Source: Novosphingobium sp. BW1 (GTDB lineage Bacteria > Pseudomonadota > Alphaproteobacteria > Sphingomonadales > Sphingomonadaceae). Taken from it: DNA of 64,000 bases. Location: contig NZ_VIRF01000089.1 in NCBI RefSeq assembly GCF_008107685.1, positions 62,001 through 126,000 of the forward strand. Direction: 5' to 3'. Shown in pieces: positions 33,335-41,840 of the stretch (position 1 is the first letter of the stretch; every line of letters begins with the position of its first letter). A model generated the notes under the pieces. It was not told where the DNA came from, searched no databases, and saw nothing but the letters and a program-made list of their open reading frames with translations. Both the position numbers and the translations under genes were made by a program.

Positions 33335-33662
33335 GGTGGTGATTTCCCGCTTTAATCCATTGATCGTCCGGCTGCCTCGGGCGATAGGGCGCCGCAAGGA
33401 AGCGATTCTCGCGCGCTAGAGCATTTTTGCGCTTCGTGGAACACCCCAGTTGCGGGCCCGTTGTGCGGTTAGACGGCTGCAGGTGCATTCTCGCCCCGGG
33501 TTTGGCCCGCTATGTCGAAAAAATGCCCCGATCCGGCCGCACACGCGTTGTTCATTTGTCAATGCTACCTACATGGGGTTATGTTACGAAGATTACGGTC
33601 CCAGCAAACGCAGGCGCAAAGTACCTGGTAGCGGGGCCGAAGGAAGGAATGGGTACACGAAC
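33335..33662. other. Divergent intergenic region between secB and the Tim44-type gene
   Basis: 328 bases without a convincing gene. It must carry both promoters. A good sigma-70-like promoter toward the right is present at 33556-33584. The stretch 33418-33560 is mixed in composition with short A/T runs. The secB promoter is not obvious. Confidence 0.6.
33556..33584 (+). promoter_or_regulatory. Sigma-70-like promoter for the Tim44-type gene
   Basis: TTGTCA at 33556-33561 and TTATGT at 33579-33584 are separated by exactly 17 bases, about 80 bases before the GTG start at 33663. This is close to the consensus -35/-10 pair and oriented toward the gene. Confidence 0.5.
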
Positions 33663-34355
33663 GTGACACCGGAAATCGTCATCCTGGCCATGATCGCAGC
33701 GTTTCTCGGCCTGCGGCTCTATTCCGTGCTGGGCCGCCGAGCCGAGCATGAGGAAGAGCCCATTGCCGGACGCTTCGAGGGGCAGCAGGGACAGCCCGGT
33801 GCGCCGCGGCCCCAAGCGCCTCGCCGCCCCGAACTCCGCTCGGACGACCAGTCCCAGAGGGCTGGGCAGGACTCGCGCATCCAGCAAGTGCCGGTAACCT
33901 CGCCCACCGCCGAACGTGGCCTTGCTGCCATTGCTGCTGCGGACCGTCGTTTCGATGCGCTGGCCTTCATCGAAGGTGCCCGCGGCGCCTACCGCCTCGT
34001 GCTAGAGTCGTTCTGGAAGGGCGACAAGGCCGAGCTGCGTGCCTTGTGCGATACGCCGGTCTACGAAAGCTTTGAGAGCGCCATCGATGCGCGCATCGAG
34101 GCGGGCGAGACCCTTGATAACCGTCTCGTACGGATCGAGGACGTCAAGATCGTCGCGGCTGGCGTGGAAGACGGCACGGCGCGCATCACGCTGCGCTTTC
34201 GTTCGGACATTGCGGCTGTGACCCGCGACGCCGAGGGCAATGTCGTGGCTGGTTCGCTCGACGATGCGATCGAGGCGGTCGATGTCTGGACCTTCACGCG
34301 TCAGGTGCGTTCAAGCGATCCGGACTGGATTCTCGAAGAAACCGACGCCGGTTGA
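33663..34355 (+). CDS. Tim44/TimA domain membrane protein
   Basis: 230 residues from GTG 33663. One N-terminal membrane helix (PEIVILAMIAAFLGLRLYSVLG), a Gln/Pro/Arg-rich disordered linker (about residues 30-85), and a C-terminal Tim44-like domain (RFDALAFIEGARGAYRLVLESFWKGD, LRALCDTPVYESF, DVWTFTRQVRSSDPDWILEET). Bacterial Tim44/TimA proteins are inner-membrane proteins related to the mitochondrial import subunit; their exact role is unsettled. AAGGAATGGG lies upstream. It stands divergent from secB and ahead of mltA and smr. Confidence 0.88.
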   Translation: MTPEIVILAMIAAFLGLRLYSVLGRRAEHEEEPIAGRFEGQQGQPGAPRPQAPRRPELRSDDQSQRAGQDSRIQQVPVTSPTAERGLAAIAAADRRFDALAFIEGARGAYRLVLESFWKGDKAELRALCDTPVYESFESAIDARIEAGETLDNRLVRIEDVKIVAAGVEDGTARITLRFRSDIAAVTRDAEGNVVAGSLDDAIEAVDVWTFTRQVRSSDPDWILEETDAG

Positions 34356-34475
34356 TCTTTCCCGCGCGAGTGCGCAGGTAACGGGCAGGAAGCGGTGCAA
34401 CGCTTCACTGCCCGTTTCGTTTGTCGGCCCCGCAGATCCGGGGTCTCATGTGAATGTTTCTGGAGTGTCTGCCCC

Positions 34476-35708
34476 GTGGTCCGAGAGCGCCTGTCAGCGT
34501 CCCTGTTCGAGCGCTGCCTCGCCTCTTCGCATGCCGCGCTCGGCCGCATGGCGCTCCTGGGTGGGCTTGCCGTATTGCTGGCCTCTTGCGCGGGGCGTAT
34601 GGAAACTCCGGGCTCCGTGACCGCCCCGGCGCCGACCAATGCGTTGGCGGCGGGCCTGCGTCCGGGACCAGCCTTCGCCTCGCTCCCGGTAGGGGCGATG
34701 GATGCGGGCGCTGCGCTTGCCGGTTTCGCCGAAAGCTGCGCCAAGCTCCTTGTCCGTGAGGATGTGAGCGGCCTGACCCGCCCCCAAGATTGGCAGCCGG
34801 CCTGCGCGGCTTCGGCAACCTGGTCCCAAGGGGACGCGTCGCGCTTCTTTGCGACCTACTTTGAGACAGTCCGCGTAGGCGAAGGTACGGCCTTCGCGAC
34901 GGGGTACTACGAGCCCGATATCGCGGGTTCGCGCGATCATATTCCGGGTTATGACGTGCCGGTCTACGGCATGCCAGACGATCTCGTGCGCGCACGCGAG
35001 GGCGATGCGGAGCGGCTCGACAACGGGCGCATGCCGGTCGGGCGCTATGACGAGGACGAGCACTTCATCCGGTATTACGACCGCGCCGCGATCGAAGACG
35101 GGGCGCTTCAGGGCCGTGCTCCTGTCATCGCCTGGGCGTGCGATCCGGTCGAGGTCTTCTTCCTCCAGGTCCAGGGTTCGGGCATGCTGCGCCCGCCGGA
35201 AGGCGAGGTCATGCGCATCGGCTATGCAGGGCAGAACGGCCACGGGTATACCGCCATCGGCAGCCTGATGCGCCAGCGCGGGCTGCTGGGCGATGGGCCG
35301 GGGCAATATGCTGCCTCGATGCAGGGCATCATGCAGTACATCCGCGAGAACCCGGAAGAGGGCGCCGCGCTGATGCGTGAGAACCGCTCCTTCGTGTTCT
35401 TCCGCGAACTAACCGGCGACGGGCCCGTGGGTGCGCTCGGCGTGACGGTCCGCGCGCACGTCTCGGTCGCGACCGATCCCAAGTTCGTGCCTCTGGGCGC
35501 CCCGGTATTCCTCGATCTCGACCGGCATGAGGCCGATGGCCTATGGGTTGCGCAGGACACCGGCGGGGCGATCAAGGGGGCCAATCGCTTCGATACGTTC
35601 TGGGGCAACGGTGAGGAGGCGCGTGTGACGGCAGGCGACATGACGGGGCGCGGGAGCGCACTGCTCCTGCTGCCCAAGGGCACCCTGGCGCGTCTGGGCG
35701 CGCTGTGA
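34476..35708 (+). CDS. mltA: Membrane-bound lytic murein transglycosylase A
   Basis: 410 residues from GTG 34476 (TGGAG upstream); ATG 34548 is an alternative that begins right at the signal core. The signal ends GLAVLLASC, a lipobox, so it is an outer-membrane lipoprotein. MltA insert domain: FFATYFETVRVGEGTAFATGYYEPDI-type strand pattern, IAWACDPVEVFFLQVQGSG. The C-terminal 3D domain is RAHVSVATDPKFVPLG and QDTGGAIKGANRFDTFWG, with the catalytic Asp. It cleaves glycan strands to anhydro-muropeptides during wall remodelling. The stop overlaps smr. Confidence 0.94.
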   Translation: MVRERLSASLFERCLASSHAALGRMALLGGLAVLLASCAGRMETPGSVTAPAPTNALAAGLRPGPAFASLPVGAMDAGAALAGFAESCAKLLVREDVSGLTRPQDWQPACAASATWSQGDASRFFATYFETVRVGEGTAFATGYYEPDIAGSRDHIPGYDVPVYGMPDDLVRAREGDAERLDNGRMPVGRYDEDEHFIRYYDRAAIEDGALQGRAPVIAWACDPVEVFFLQVQGSGMLRPPEGEVMRIGYAGQNGHGYTAIGSLMRQRGLLGDGPGQYAASMQGIMQYIRENPEEGAALMRENRSFVFFRELTGDGPVGALGVTVRAHVSVATDPKFVPLGAPVFLDLDRHEADGLWVAQDTGGAIKGANRFDTFWGNGEEARVTAGDMTGRGSALLLLPKGTLARLGAL

Positions 35709-36283
35709 GACGGCCGGGACGCCGCCTGAGTGAGGATGAGGCGCGCCTCTGGGGCGAGGTCGCGCGCACCGTCAAGCCGCTTGAACCTGCGATGCGGCGC
35801 CCGTATTCTAACGCAGCTGTGCCTGCCGAGAAGGGGAAACCCGCCCCGCCGGTCGCCGCAAACAAGGTAAAGGGGCGTGTTCCGCCCCCGTTGATGCCCA
35901 AGCCCGCTCCGGTGAAAGTGCCCAAGGGCGAGACCCAGTTGCATCTTGACGGCTCCTGGGAGCGACGGATTGCCAAGGGTACGCTCGTTCCCGATTTCAG
36001 CCTCGACCTCCACGGATCGAACCTGGACTATGCGTATCGGCGGCTCATGGATGGACTGTCGCAGGGCAAGGCCATGGGCGCGCGGGTGGTGCTGGTCGTC
36101 ACCGGTAAGCCGCGTCCGGTCGACGCCATGGATCGCGGCGAGCGGCGCGGCGCTATCCGTGCCAAGATCAAGGATTGGCTGATGGTAAGCGAGCACGCGA
36201 GTGACATCGTCGCCATTCGCGGTGCGCATCGGCGGCATGGCGGGCTGGGCGCGCTCTACATCGTGCTCAAACGGCGTCGCTGA
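35705..36283 (+). CDS. Smr/MutS2 domain protein
   Basis: 192 residues starting at GTG 35705, which overlaps the mltA stop (GTGA). The N-terminal third is basic and Pro/Ala/Lys-rich (disordered). The Smr domain from about residue 98 contains the DLHGSNLDYAYRRL motif (LDLHG signature) and GKPRPVDAMDRGERRGAIRAKI, ending IRGAHRRHGGLGALYIVLKR (GxGxxG-like region). Smr domains nick DNA or RNA; cellular role is unknown. tim44-mltA-smr is a recurring order in sphingomonads. Confidence 0.9.
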   Translation: MRRPGRRLSEDEARLWGEVARTVKPLEPAMRRPYSNAAVPAEKGKPAPPVAANKVKGRVPPPLMPKPAPVKVPKGETQLHLDGSWERRIAKGTLVPDFSLDLHGSNLDYAYRRLMDGLSQGKAMGARVVLVVTGKPRPVDAMDRGERRGAIRAKIKDWLMVSEHASDIVAIRGAHRRHGGLGALYIVLKRRR

Positions 36284-36304
36284 AGGTCCAAGAAAGAGAT
36301 GATG

Positions 36305-36424
36305 CAGGGGGGCAGCACCCCTTTGACGCCGCAATCGGCTGCTTCGCCGTTGTAAATCGGCCTGGCGCGCGCAAGGTGCGGTGAACAGCTTTTTTTTGGG
36401 GGGGGCGAGGGGCAGGGCCTGCGG
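36305..36424 (-). repeat. Structured intergenic repeat, copy D (degenerate, reverse)
   Basis: About 120 bases that match the other copies when read on the minus strand. An AGGGG/CCCCT hairpin (36306-36322) is followed by CCGCAATCGGC, the reverse of the conserved GCCGATTGCGG box of copy B, then TTCGCC. The far end (36406-36424, CGAGGGGCAGGGCCTGCGG) is an eroded form of the other hairpin. A T8G8 homopolymer junction (36390-36405) interrupts it. Confidence 0.55.
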
Positions 36425-36532
36425 AATCATTCTTCCAGCCTTTATCTCTGCCCCGAAGGGGAAGTTGCGGGAAGTTCTTCGTTTTTCTGGGAAATGCCTG
36501 CCGCGTGTGCATCGACAAGACGCGGGCAATGA

Positions 36533-36562
36533 AAAAGCCGCGTCCTTTTGGGCGCGGCTTTT
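36533..36562 (-). terminator. Rho-independent terminator of the small orphan gene
   Basis: AAAAGCCGCG (36533-36542) and CGCGGCTTTT (36553-36562) form a 10-bp stem with a 10-base loop. On the minus strand the stem ends in TTTTTC, a U tract. It lies 8 bases past the stop of the 61-residue gene. Confidence 0.85.
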
Positions 36563-36569
36563 GAATGGA

Positions 36570-36755
36570 TCAGCTGAAACGGGTGCTCAGTTCGGAGGCT
36601 ACTTCCTCGTTTCTTGCGAGCGCAAAAGTAAGAGGGCCTTTACGGCGCAAAGACTGGCAAATCCAGATGCCCTTGTCTTCGCAGTAGTCGCGCAGATCCT
36701 GAAAGTTTTCGTCTAGGTAGGTGAAGCGGGAGAATTCTGAAATATTGTTGGTCAT
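36570..36755 (-). CDS. Small orphan protein with its own promoter and terminator
   Basis: 61 residues (MTNNISEFSRFTYLDENFQ, then a segment with RDYCEDKGIWICQSLRRKG) with no membrane helix or recognised family; two Cys. Composition is mixed charged and the codons are less GC-biased than neighbours. It is flanked by a good promoter (36762-36790) and a strong terminator (36533-36562), strong evidence for a real transcription unit. The -10 box ends 6 bases before ATG and no SD is present, so the mRNA is probably leaderless. Function is unknown. Confidence 0.65.
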   Translation of the reverse strand: MTNNISEFSRFTYLDENFQDLRDYCEDKGIWICQSLRRKGPLTFALARNEEVASELSTRFS

Positions 36756-36761
36756 GGGCCT

Positions 36762-36790
36762 GATATACACGCAGAAGCTGAAAATTTCAA
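36762..36790 (-). promoter_or_regulatory. Sigma-70 promoter giving a likely leaderless transcript
   Basis: On the minus strand TTGAAA (36790-36785), a 17-base spacer, and TATATC (36767-36762). The ATG of the small gene begins 6 bases after the -10 element, so transcription should start at or within 1-2 bases of the start codon. Confidence 0.6.
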
Positions 36791-36972
36791 CCCGCCGCAA
36801 TCTGAGCACTTTTTTCCGGTTTCCTGCAGATTACAGGCGGGCCTGAGAGGCGGTTCGGTTCGCTGCATTCGCAGGTGCAGCATTCTTGCGGGTTTGGCCT
36901 GCGACGGAAAAGGAGCGGAAAAGCGCTTGCGCGCTCCCGCCCCTGTTCACGTCCGCTGGGTTCGGTGTGGTC

Positions 36973-38586
36973 TCATGCGACGGCTTCGGCCGCTTCCTGT
37001 GCACCCTGGGCGATTTCGGCCGGAGCCTCGTTGCGGATCAGGAAGTCGAAGGCCGAAAGGGCGGCCTTGGCGCCTTCGCCCATCGCGATGATGATTTGCT
37101 TGTAGGGCACCGTGGTGGCGTCGCCTGCGGCGAAGATGCCCGGAATGTTGGTCGCCGCCTTATGGTCGATCACGATCTCGCCGCGGTTCGACAGTTCGAC
37201 GCCGCTGTCCTTCAGCCATTCGGTGTTCGGGACCAGGCCAATCTGCACGAAGATGCCTTCGAGCTCGATGGTCTTTTCCTCGTCACTCGCGCGGTCTTTG
37301 TACTTGAGGCCATTGACCTTCGAGCCATCGCCGGTGACCTCGGTGGTCTGGGCGTTGGTGAGGATCGTCACGTTCTTCATCGACTTCAGCTTGTCGACCA
37401 GCACCTGGTCGGCGCGCAGCTGGGTGTCGAATTCGATAAGGGTGACACTGCCCACGATGTTGGCAAGATCGATCGCCGCTTCGACGCCCGAGTTGCCGCC
37501 GCCGATGACCGCGACGCGCTTGCCCTTGAAAAGGGGGCCGTCGCAGTGCGGGCAGTAGGCCACGCCCTTGGTCTGATACTCGGCCTCACCGGGCACGCCC
37601 AGTTGGCGCCAGCGCGCACCGGTGGTGAGGATGAGCGAGCGGGCCTTGAGCGAGGCGCCGTTCTCGAAGACGACCTCGTGGTAGCCGCCCACGTCCTTGG
37701 ACGGGATGAGCTTTTTGGCTCGCAGCAGCGGCATCGTGTCGATGTCGTACTCGGCGATGTGCGCGTCGAGGGCGGAGGCGAGCTTGGGACCTTCGGTGTA
37801 GGGAACCGAGATGAAGTTCTCGATGCCCATGGTATCCTGCACCTGGCCGCCCATACGTTCCGCGGCGATGCCGGTCGAGAAGCCCTTGCGCGCCGTGTAG
37901 ATCGCTGCGCCTGCGCCAGCCGGGCCGCCACCGATCACCAGTGCCTCAAAAGGCTTCTTTTCGGCGAGCTTGGCCGCAGCCTTTTCGCCCGCCTTGGTGT
38001 CGAGCCTGGCGAGGATCTCGGCCACGTCCATCTTGCCCGAGCCCCACATGGCGCCGTCCAGGAAGACGGCCGGGACGGCCATGACGCCGCGATCCTCAAC
38101 CTCGGTCTGGAAGGCACCGCCCTCGATCAGGGTGGCCTTTACGCCCGGGTTGTTGAGCGCCATCAGCGTGAGCGCCTGCACCACGTCGGGGCAATTGTGG
38201 CACGAGAGCGAGAAGTACATCTCGAATTCGTAGTCGCCCTCGAGCTCGCGGATCTGGGTGAGCACGTCCTCTTCGACCTTAGGCGGGTGGCCACCTGCCC
38301 ACAGAAGGGCAAGGACAAGCGAGGTGAACTCGTGGCCGAGCGGAACACCGGCGAAGCGCACACAGGCTTGCGGGTTCGACGCGCGGCGGATTTCGAAACT
38401 GGGCTTGCGGGCATCATCGCCATCGAAGCTGACCGAGACCTTGTCGGACGGTTCGGAGATGGTCGAGAGCAGCTCGCGGGTTTCCGCCGACTTCGCATCC
38501 TCGCCAAGCGAGGCGACGAGCTCGATCGGTTCGCGCAGCATGCCGAGGTACTGGGAGAGCTGTTGCTTCAGATTGGCGTCAAGCAT
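36973..38586 (-). CDS. ahpF: Alkyl hydroperoxide reductase subunit F
   Basis: 537-residue flavoprotein that passes electrons from NADH to AhpC. The N-terminal tandem thioredoxin-fold domain has the redox pair CHNC near residue 129. The thioredoxin-reductase-like part has the FAD motif VIGGGPAGAGAAIYTARKG (about 219-237), the second redox pair CPHC near 350, the NADH motif VIGGGNSGVEAAIDL, and IFAAGDATTVPYKQ. Length (about 520 usual) and domain order are complete. It is downstream of ahpC with a 199-base gap. Confidence 0.97.
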   Translation of the reverse strand: MLDANLKQQLSQYLGMLREPIELVASLGEDAKSAETRELLSTISEPSDKVSVSFDGDDARKPSFEIRRASNPQACVRFAGVPLGHEFTSLVLALLWAGGHPPKVEEDVLTQIRELEGDYEFEMYFSLSCHNCPDVVQALTLMALNNPGVKATLIEGGAFQTEVEDRGVMAVPAVFLDGAMWGSGKMDVAEILARLDTKAGEKAAAKLAEKKPFEALVIGGGPAGAGAAIYTARKGFSTGIAAERMGGQVQDTMGIENFISVPYTEGPKLASALDAHIAEYDIDTMPLLRAKKLIPSKDVGGYHEVVFENGASLKARSLILTTGARWRQLGVPGEAEYQTKGVAYCPHCDGPLFKGKRVAVIGGGNSGVEAAIDLANIVGSVTLIEFDTQLRADQVLVDKLKSMKNVTILTNAQTTEVTGDGSKVNGLKYKDRASDEEKTIELEGIFVQIGLVPNTEWLKDSGVELSNRGEIVIDHKAATNIPGIFAAGDATTVPYKQIIIAMGEGAKAALSAFDFLIRNEAPAEIAQGAQEAAEAVA

Positions 38587-38785
38587 GTCGGGGTCCTTTC
38601 GGGGAGAGAAGAAAGAAAATGCGTGAGGGAGGAGAAGGTGGCGGTCCGGGGTCTGCCGCTTCGCTTCCGGCCGCGCACGGGGGCGCTTCCGGGGAAGGGA
38701 GATCCCGGGCCGCGCACCGTCCGCACGCGACCCGGATATCGCGGGCGGCGCTCAGGCCGCCCGGCGATACGTTGTCGCGTCGGGC

Positions 38786-39349
38786 TTAGATCTTGCCGAC
38801 GAGGTCGAGCGAGGGAGCGAGGGTTTCCGAACCTTCTTCCCACTTGGCCGGGCAGACCTGGCCGGGGTTGTTGCGCACGTACTGTGCAGCCTTGATCTTG
38901 CGGACGAGTTCGACCGCGTTACGGCCGACGCCTTCGCAGGTGATTTCCATGATCTGGATGACACCGTCGGGATCGACGACGAAGGTGGCGCGATCGGCAA
39001 GGCCGGCTTCACGCAGAACGCCGAACTTGTTCGACAGCTCGTGGTTCTGGTCGCCGAGGAAGGCGAACTTGAGCTTGCCGATCTTCTCCGAAGTGTCGTG
39101 CCAGGCCTTGTGGCTGAAGTGCGTGTCGGTCGAAACGCCGAACACTTCCACGCCCATGCCCTGCAGGGTTTCGTACTGGTCGCCGAGGTCTTCGAGCTCG
39201 GTCGGGCAAACGAAGGTGAAGTCGGCGGGGTAGAAGAAGAACACGGCCCACTTGCCGGCAATGTCGCCTTCGGAGACGTCGAAGAAGTCCTTGCCCTGCT
39301 GGAACGCGGTGTTGGTGAACGGCTGGATCTTGCTGCCGATGATACCCAT
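38786..39349 (-). CDS. ahpC: Alkyl hydroperoxide reductase subunit C (peroxiredoxin)
   Basis: 187-residue typical 2-Cys peroxiredoxin. The peroxidatic Cys is in FYPADFTFVCPTELEDL (near residue 48), and the resolving Cys in GQVCPAKW (near 167); the active-site Thr and the conserved Arg are also present. GGLG/YF over-oxidation sensitivity motifs are not obvious. GGAGA precedes ATG 39349. It removes H2O2 and organic peroxides using AhpF as reductant. Upstream repeats at 39427-39490 may bind its regulator. Confidence 0.97.
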   Translation of the reverse strand: MGIIGSKIQPFTNTAFQQGKDFFDVSEGDIAGKWAVFFFYPADFTFVCPTELEDLGDQYETLQGMGVEVFGVSTDTHFSHKAWHDTSEKIGKLKFAFLGDQNHELSNKFGVLREAGLADRATFVVDPDGVIQIMEITCEGVGRNAVELVRKIKAAQYVRNNPGQVCPAKWEEGSETLAPSLDLVGKI

Positions 39350-39426
39350 GAGAAATCTCCCTCGCTTGGGTGTGTTGAACTGACGAGGCTGAGATAGGCG
39401 GACCGGGTCACATTTTGTAGCGGGAT

Positions 39427-39490
39427 GATCCGATTGGGTTGATCGATTTACGCGATTACCGGGTGATCGATTTAGCGAATTAGTCGATTA
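39427..39490. promoter_or_regulatory. A/T-rich direct repeats between ahpC and the phosphoesterase gene
   Basis: The 11-mer TGATCGATTTA occurs at 39440-39450 and again at 39464-39474, exactly 24 bases apart. CGATT appears five times (39431, 39444, 39453, 39468, 39485) in 60 bases. The block is much less GC-rich than its surroundings and lies about 80-140 bases upstream of ahpC, also upstream of the divergent phosphoesterase. A peroxide-responsive LysR-type (OxyR-like) operator is a reasonable guess; no consensus match is claimed. Confidence 0.5.
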
Positions 39491-39618
39491 TCGGCGGAGG
39501 TCTGCGGTTTGTGCCGGCATCATTGGGTCAAGCGCGCGGCGGGGTGGGCCCACAATGTGCGACTGCACGTGTCATTGCCGCGTTGAGCTTGGGGCTCGGG
39601 GCGGCTAAGTCCTTCGCC

Positions 39619-41301
39619 ATGGCAGACAATCACCGCGACGAGCCGCGCCCCGGCGCACCCGCCAATCCTGACCGCCGCCGCCTGCTGACCGGCATGGCCA
39701 CTGCGGCTGGCGCGGCTGCCCTCAGCGGGCTGACGCCGGAAGACGCTGCGGCGCGCAGCGTAGCGCAACAAGGCATGGCATCCCCGCCGCCTAGCGATGC
39801 CCAGCTGGCTGCGCATATCGATACGGTAGTGGTGATCTATGCCGAGAACCGCAGCTTCAACAATCTCTTCGGCGATTTTCCGGGGCTGGAGCAGCCGCTG
39901 TCCGAGGTTTCGACCGAGCGTGCGCGCCAGCGCGACCGCGACGGCTCGGTCCTGGAAGCCCTGCCCCCGATCTGGGAAGGCATGGTCCCCAACGAACAGG
40001 TGGTCGAGCATCAGGCCATCGCCATCGGTCCCGACGATCTGGCGCCGCTTGCGAACGCGCCGTTCGTTCTCTCCACCCCCGACGGCGATCCGCTGCCCCA
40101 CGGCGTGGTAACGCGCGATCTGGTTCATGCCTTCTACAATAACCAGCTCCAGATCAACGGCGGGCGTAACGACGGGTTCGTCGCCTGGAGCGATGCGGGC
40201 GCGCTGCCCATGGGGTATTACGGCGACAACGCGGCGAACCTGCGGCTGTGGCAGATCGCGCGCGATTTCACGCTGTGCGACAACTTCTTCATGGGCGCTT
40301 TCGGGGGCTCATTCCTCAACCACCAGTACCTGATCGCCGCGCGCCCGCCGTTCTATCCGGAGGCTGATGCAAGCCCGGCCAAGGGACGGATAACGCAGCT
40401 CGAAGGCGAGGATCCGAAGGGCATCGTGCCGAAGCAGACCGCGCAGTCTCCGGCCAGCGCGATGGATGGCCCGGTGCGTTTCGTGCCCAACAGCCTCTCG
40501 CCCGATTTCTATGCGGTCAATACGATGCTGCCGCCCTTTGCCCCCACTTATGAACTGGACCCCGAACGTCCGGGCTATGCCAATGCGCAAAGCAGCCACA
40601 CGCTGGTTCCCCAGAGCCACGACACCATTGGCGATGTGCTCTCCGAGAAGGGCGTGGACTGGGCCTGGTACGCGGGCGGCTGGGCTCAGGCGCTGGAGGG
40701 CCACCTCAATTCCGGGGACTTCCCCTCGCGCCCGAACTTTCAGCCGCACCACCAGCCGCTGAATTACTACACGCAGTTCGCGCCGGGCACCGAGGCGCGC
40801 GCGGCGCACCTGCGCGACGCTGGTACGGGCGAGACGGCGCGGACCAACCGCTTCCTCGCGGATGCCAAGGCGGGCTCGCTGCCCAGCGTCACGTTCTACA
40901 AGCCGCAGGGTAACCTCAACATGCACGCGGGCTATTCCGACGTCGACGCCGGGGATCGCCACATCGCGGGCATCGTCGAGGCGCTGAAAGCCTCGCCGCA
41001 GTGGGACAAGATGCTGGTCGTCATCACCTTCGACGAGAACGGCGGCTGGTGGGACCACGTGGCGCCGCCCAAGGGCGACCGCTGGGGGCCGGGCACACGC
41101 ATTCCCGCGCTGGTCGTCAGCCCTCATGCGAAGAAGGGCGAGGTTGATCACACGATCTACGACACCGGCTCGATCGCGCGCTTCCTCACCCGCCGCTTCG
41201 GTCTGCGCAAGCTGCCCGGCCTTGCCGAGCGCGAGCAGGCAATGATCGCGGCCGGAGGCCCGCCGCCGGGCGATCTCACGGGCGCCCTGCGCTTCGGGTG
41301 A
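39619..41301 (+). CDS. Tat-exported acid phosphatase/phospholipase C-type phosphoesterase
   Basis: 560 residues from ATG 39619; the frame is open back to GTG 39511, but the shorter start puts a twin-arginine signal (DRRRLLTGMATAAGAAALSG) near residue 22. The catalytic domain is the phosphoesterase/alkaline-phosphatase-like fold of AcpA and PlcC: VVVIYAENRSFNNLFGDFPG (metal-binding Asn region), a segment with NFFMGAFGGSFLNHQYLIA, FDENGGWWDHVAPP, and GTRIPALVVSPHAKKG. It probably hydrolyses phosphate monoesters or phospholipids in the periplasm. It is divergent from ahpC. Confidence 0.88.
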   Translation: MADNHRDEPRPGAPANPDRRRLLTGMATAAGAAALSGLTPEDAAARSVAQQGMASPPPSDAQLAAHIDTVVVIYAENRSFNNLFGDFPGLEQPLSEVSTERARQRDRDGSVLEALPPIWEGMVPNEQVVEHQAIAIGPDDLAPLANAPFVLSTPDGDPLPHGVVTRDLVHAFYNNQLQINGGRNDGFVAWSDAGALPMGYYGDNAANLRLWQIARDFTLCDNFFMGAFGGSFLNHQYLIAARPPFYPEADASPAKGRITQLEGEDPKGIVPKQTAQSPASAMDGPVRFVPNSLSPDFYAVNTMLPPFAPTYELDPERPGYANAQSSHTLVPQSHDTIGDVLSEKGVDWAWYAGGWAQALEGHLNSGDFPSRPNFQPHHQPLNYYTQFAPGTEARAAHLRDAGTGETARTNRFLADAKAGSLPSVTFYKPQGNLNMHAGYSDVDAGDRHIAGIVEALKASPQWDKMLVVITFDENGGWWDHVAPPKGDRWGPGTRIPALVVSPHAKKGEVDHTIYDTGSIARFLTRRFGLRKLPGLAEREQAMIAAGGPPPGDLTGALRFG

Positions 41302-41323
41302 TGCGCCGGAGGGACGCGTGGGC

Positions 41324-41740
41324 TCAGTTGGACGGATTGAGCCGCCCGGCCTCCAGGATCGGCAGGCCACCTTCGGTCGGCACGTAGATGATCTGCCCGC
41401 GGGACTGCTCAAGGTTCTGGATATAGAGATAGCGCAGGTAGCCTTCGGGGCCGCCCGGGCTGTCTGCGACAATGCGGTTGGCTTCGGCCAGGCCCTTGGC
41501 GCGCTCGACTTCGGCGGCGGCTTTCAGTTTGGCGCTGTCGAGCGCGGCCTGCGCTTCGAGTACGGCGATCCGGCGGTTCTGTGTTGCCTGAGCCAGTTGC
41601 GCTTCACCTGCGACCTGCGCGTTCCAGACACGCAGACCATTGTAGGCGGCGCACGATCCGAGGCCTCCGCCGACGAGCACGACAATCAGAAGGATAAGTG
41701 CCAGACCGACCCTGACCAGACTGTCGGACGTATGCCCCAT
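41324..41740 (-). CDS. Short SPFH/Band 7 C-terminal-like membrane protein
   Basis: 138 residues: one N-terminal helix (RVGLALILLIVVLVGGGLGS), then an Ala/Glu-rich coiled coil (VLEAQAALDSAKLKAAAEVE) and a segment that strongly resembles the C-terminal part of stomatin/HflC-type proteins (RAKGLAEANRIVADS, EGYLRYLYIQNLEQ, IIYVPTEGGLPILEAGR). The SPFH core itself is absent. Similar short proteins occur in other bacteria and in phages; function is unknown. It could be a naturally short form rather than a fragment, as its start, helix and end are intact. Confidence 0.7.
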   Translation of the reverse strand: MGHTSDSLVRVGLALILLIVVLVGGGLGSCAAYNGLRVWNAQVAGEAQLAQATQNRRIAVLEAQAALDSAKLKAAAEVERAKGLAEANRIVADSPGGPEGYLRYLYIQNLEQSRGQIIYVPTEGGLPILEAGRLNPSN

Positions 41741-41840
41741 GTGTGAACCCCTCAGTTGCTGTTAGCGCCATCTCTAGCCGGATGGGCCCGCTACACAAGC
41801 GGAAGCGCATCAGGGGCGTGCGGTATTCAGCTTGTATTCT

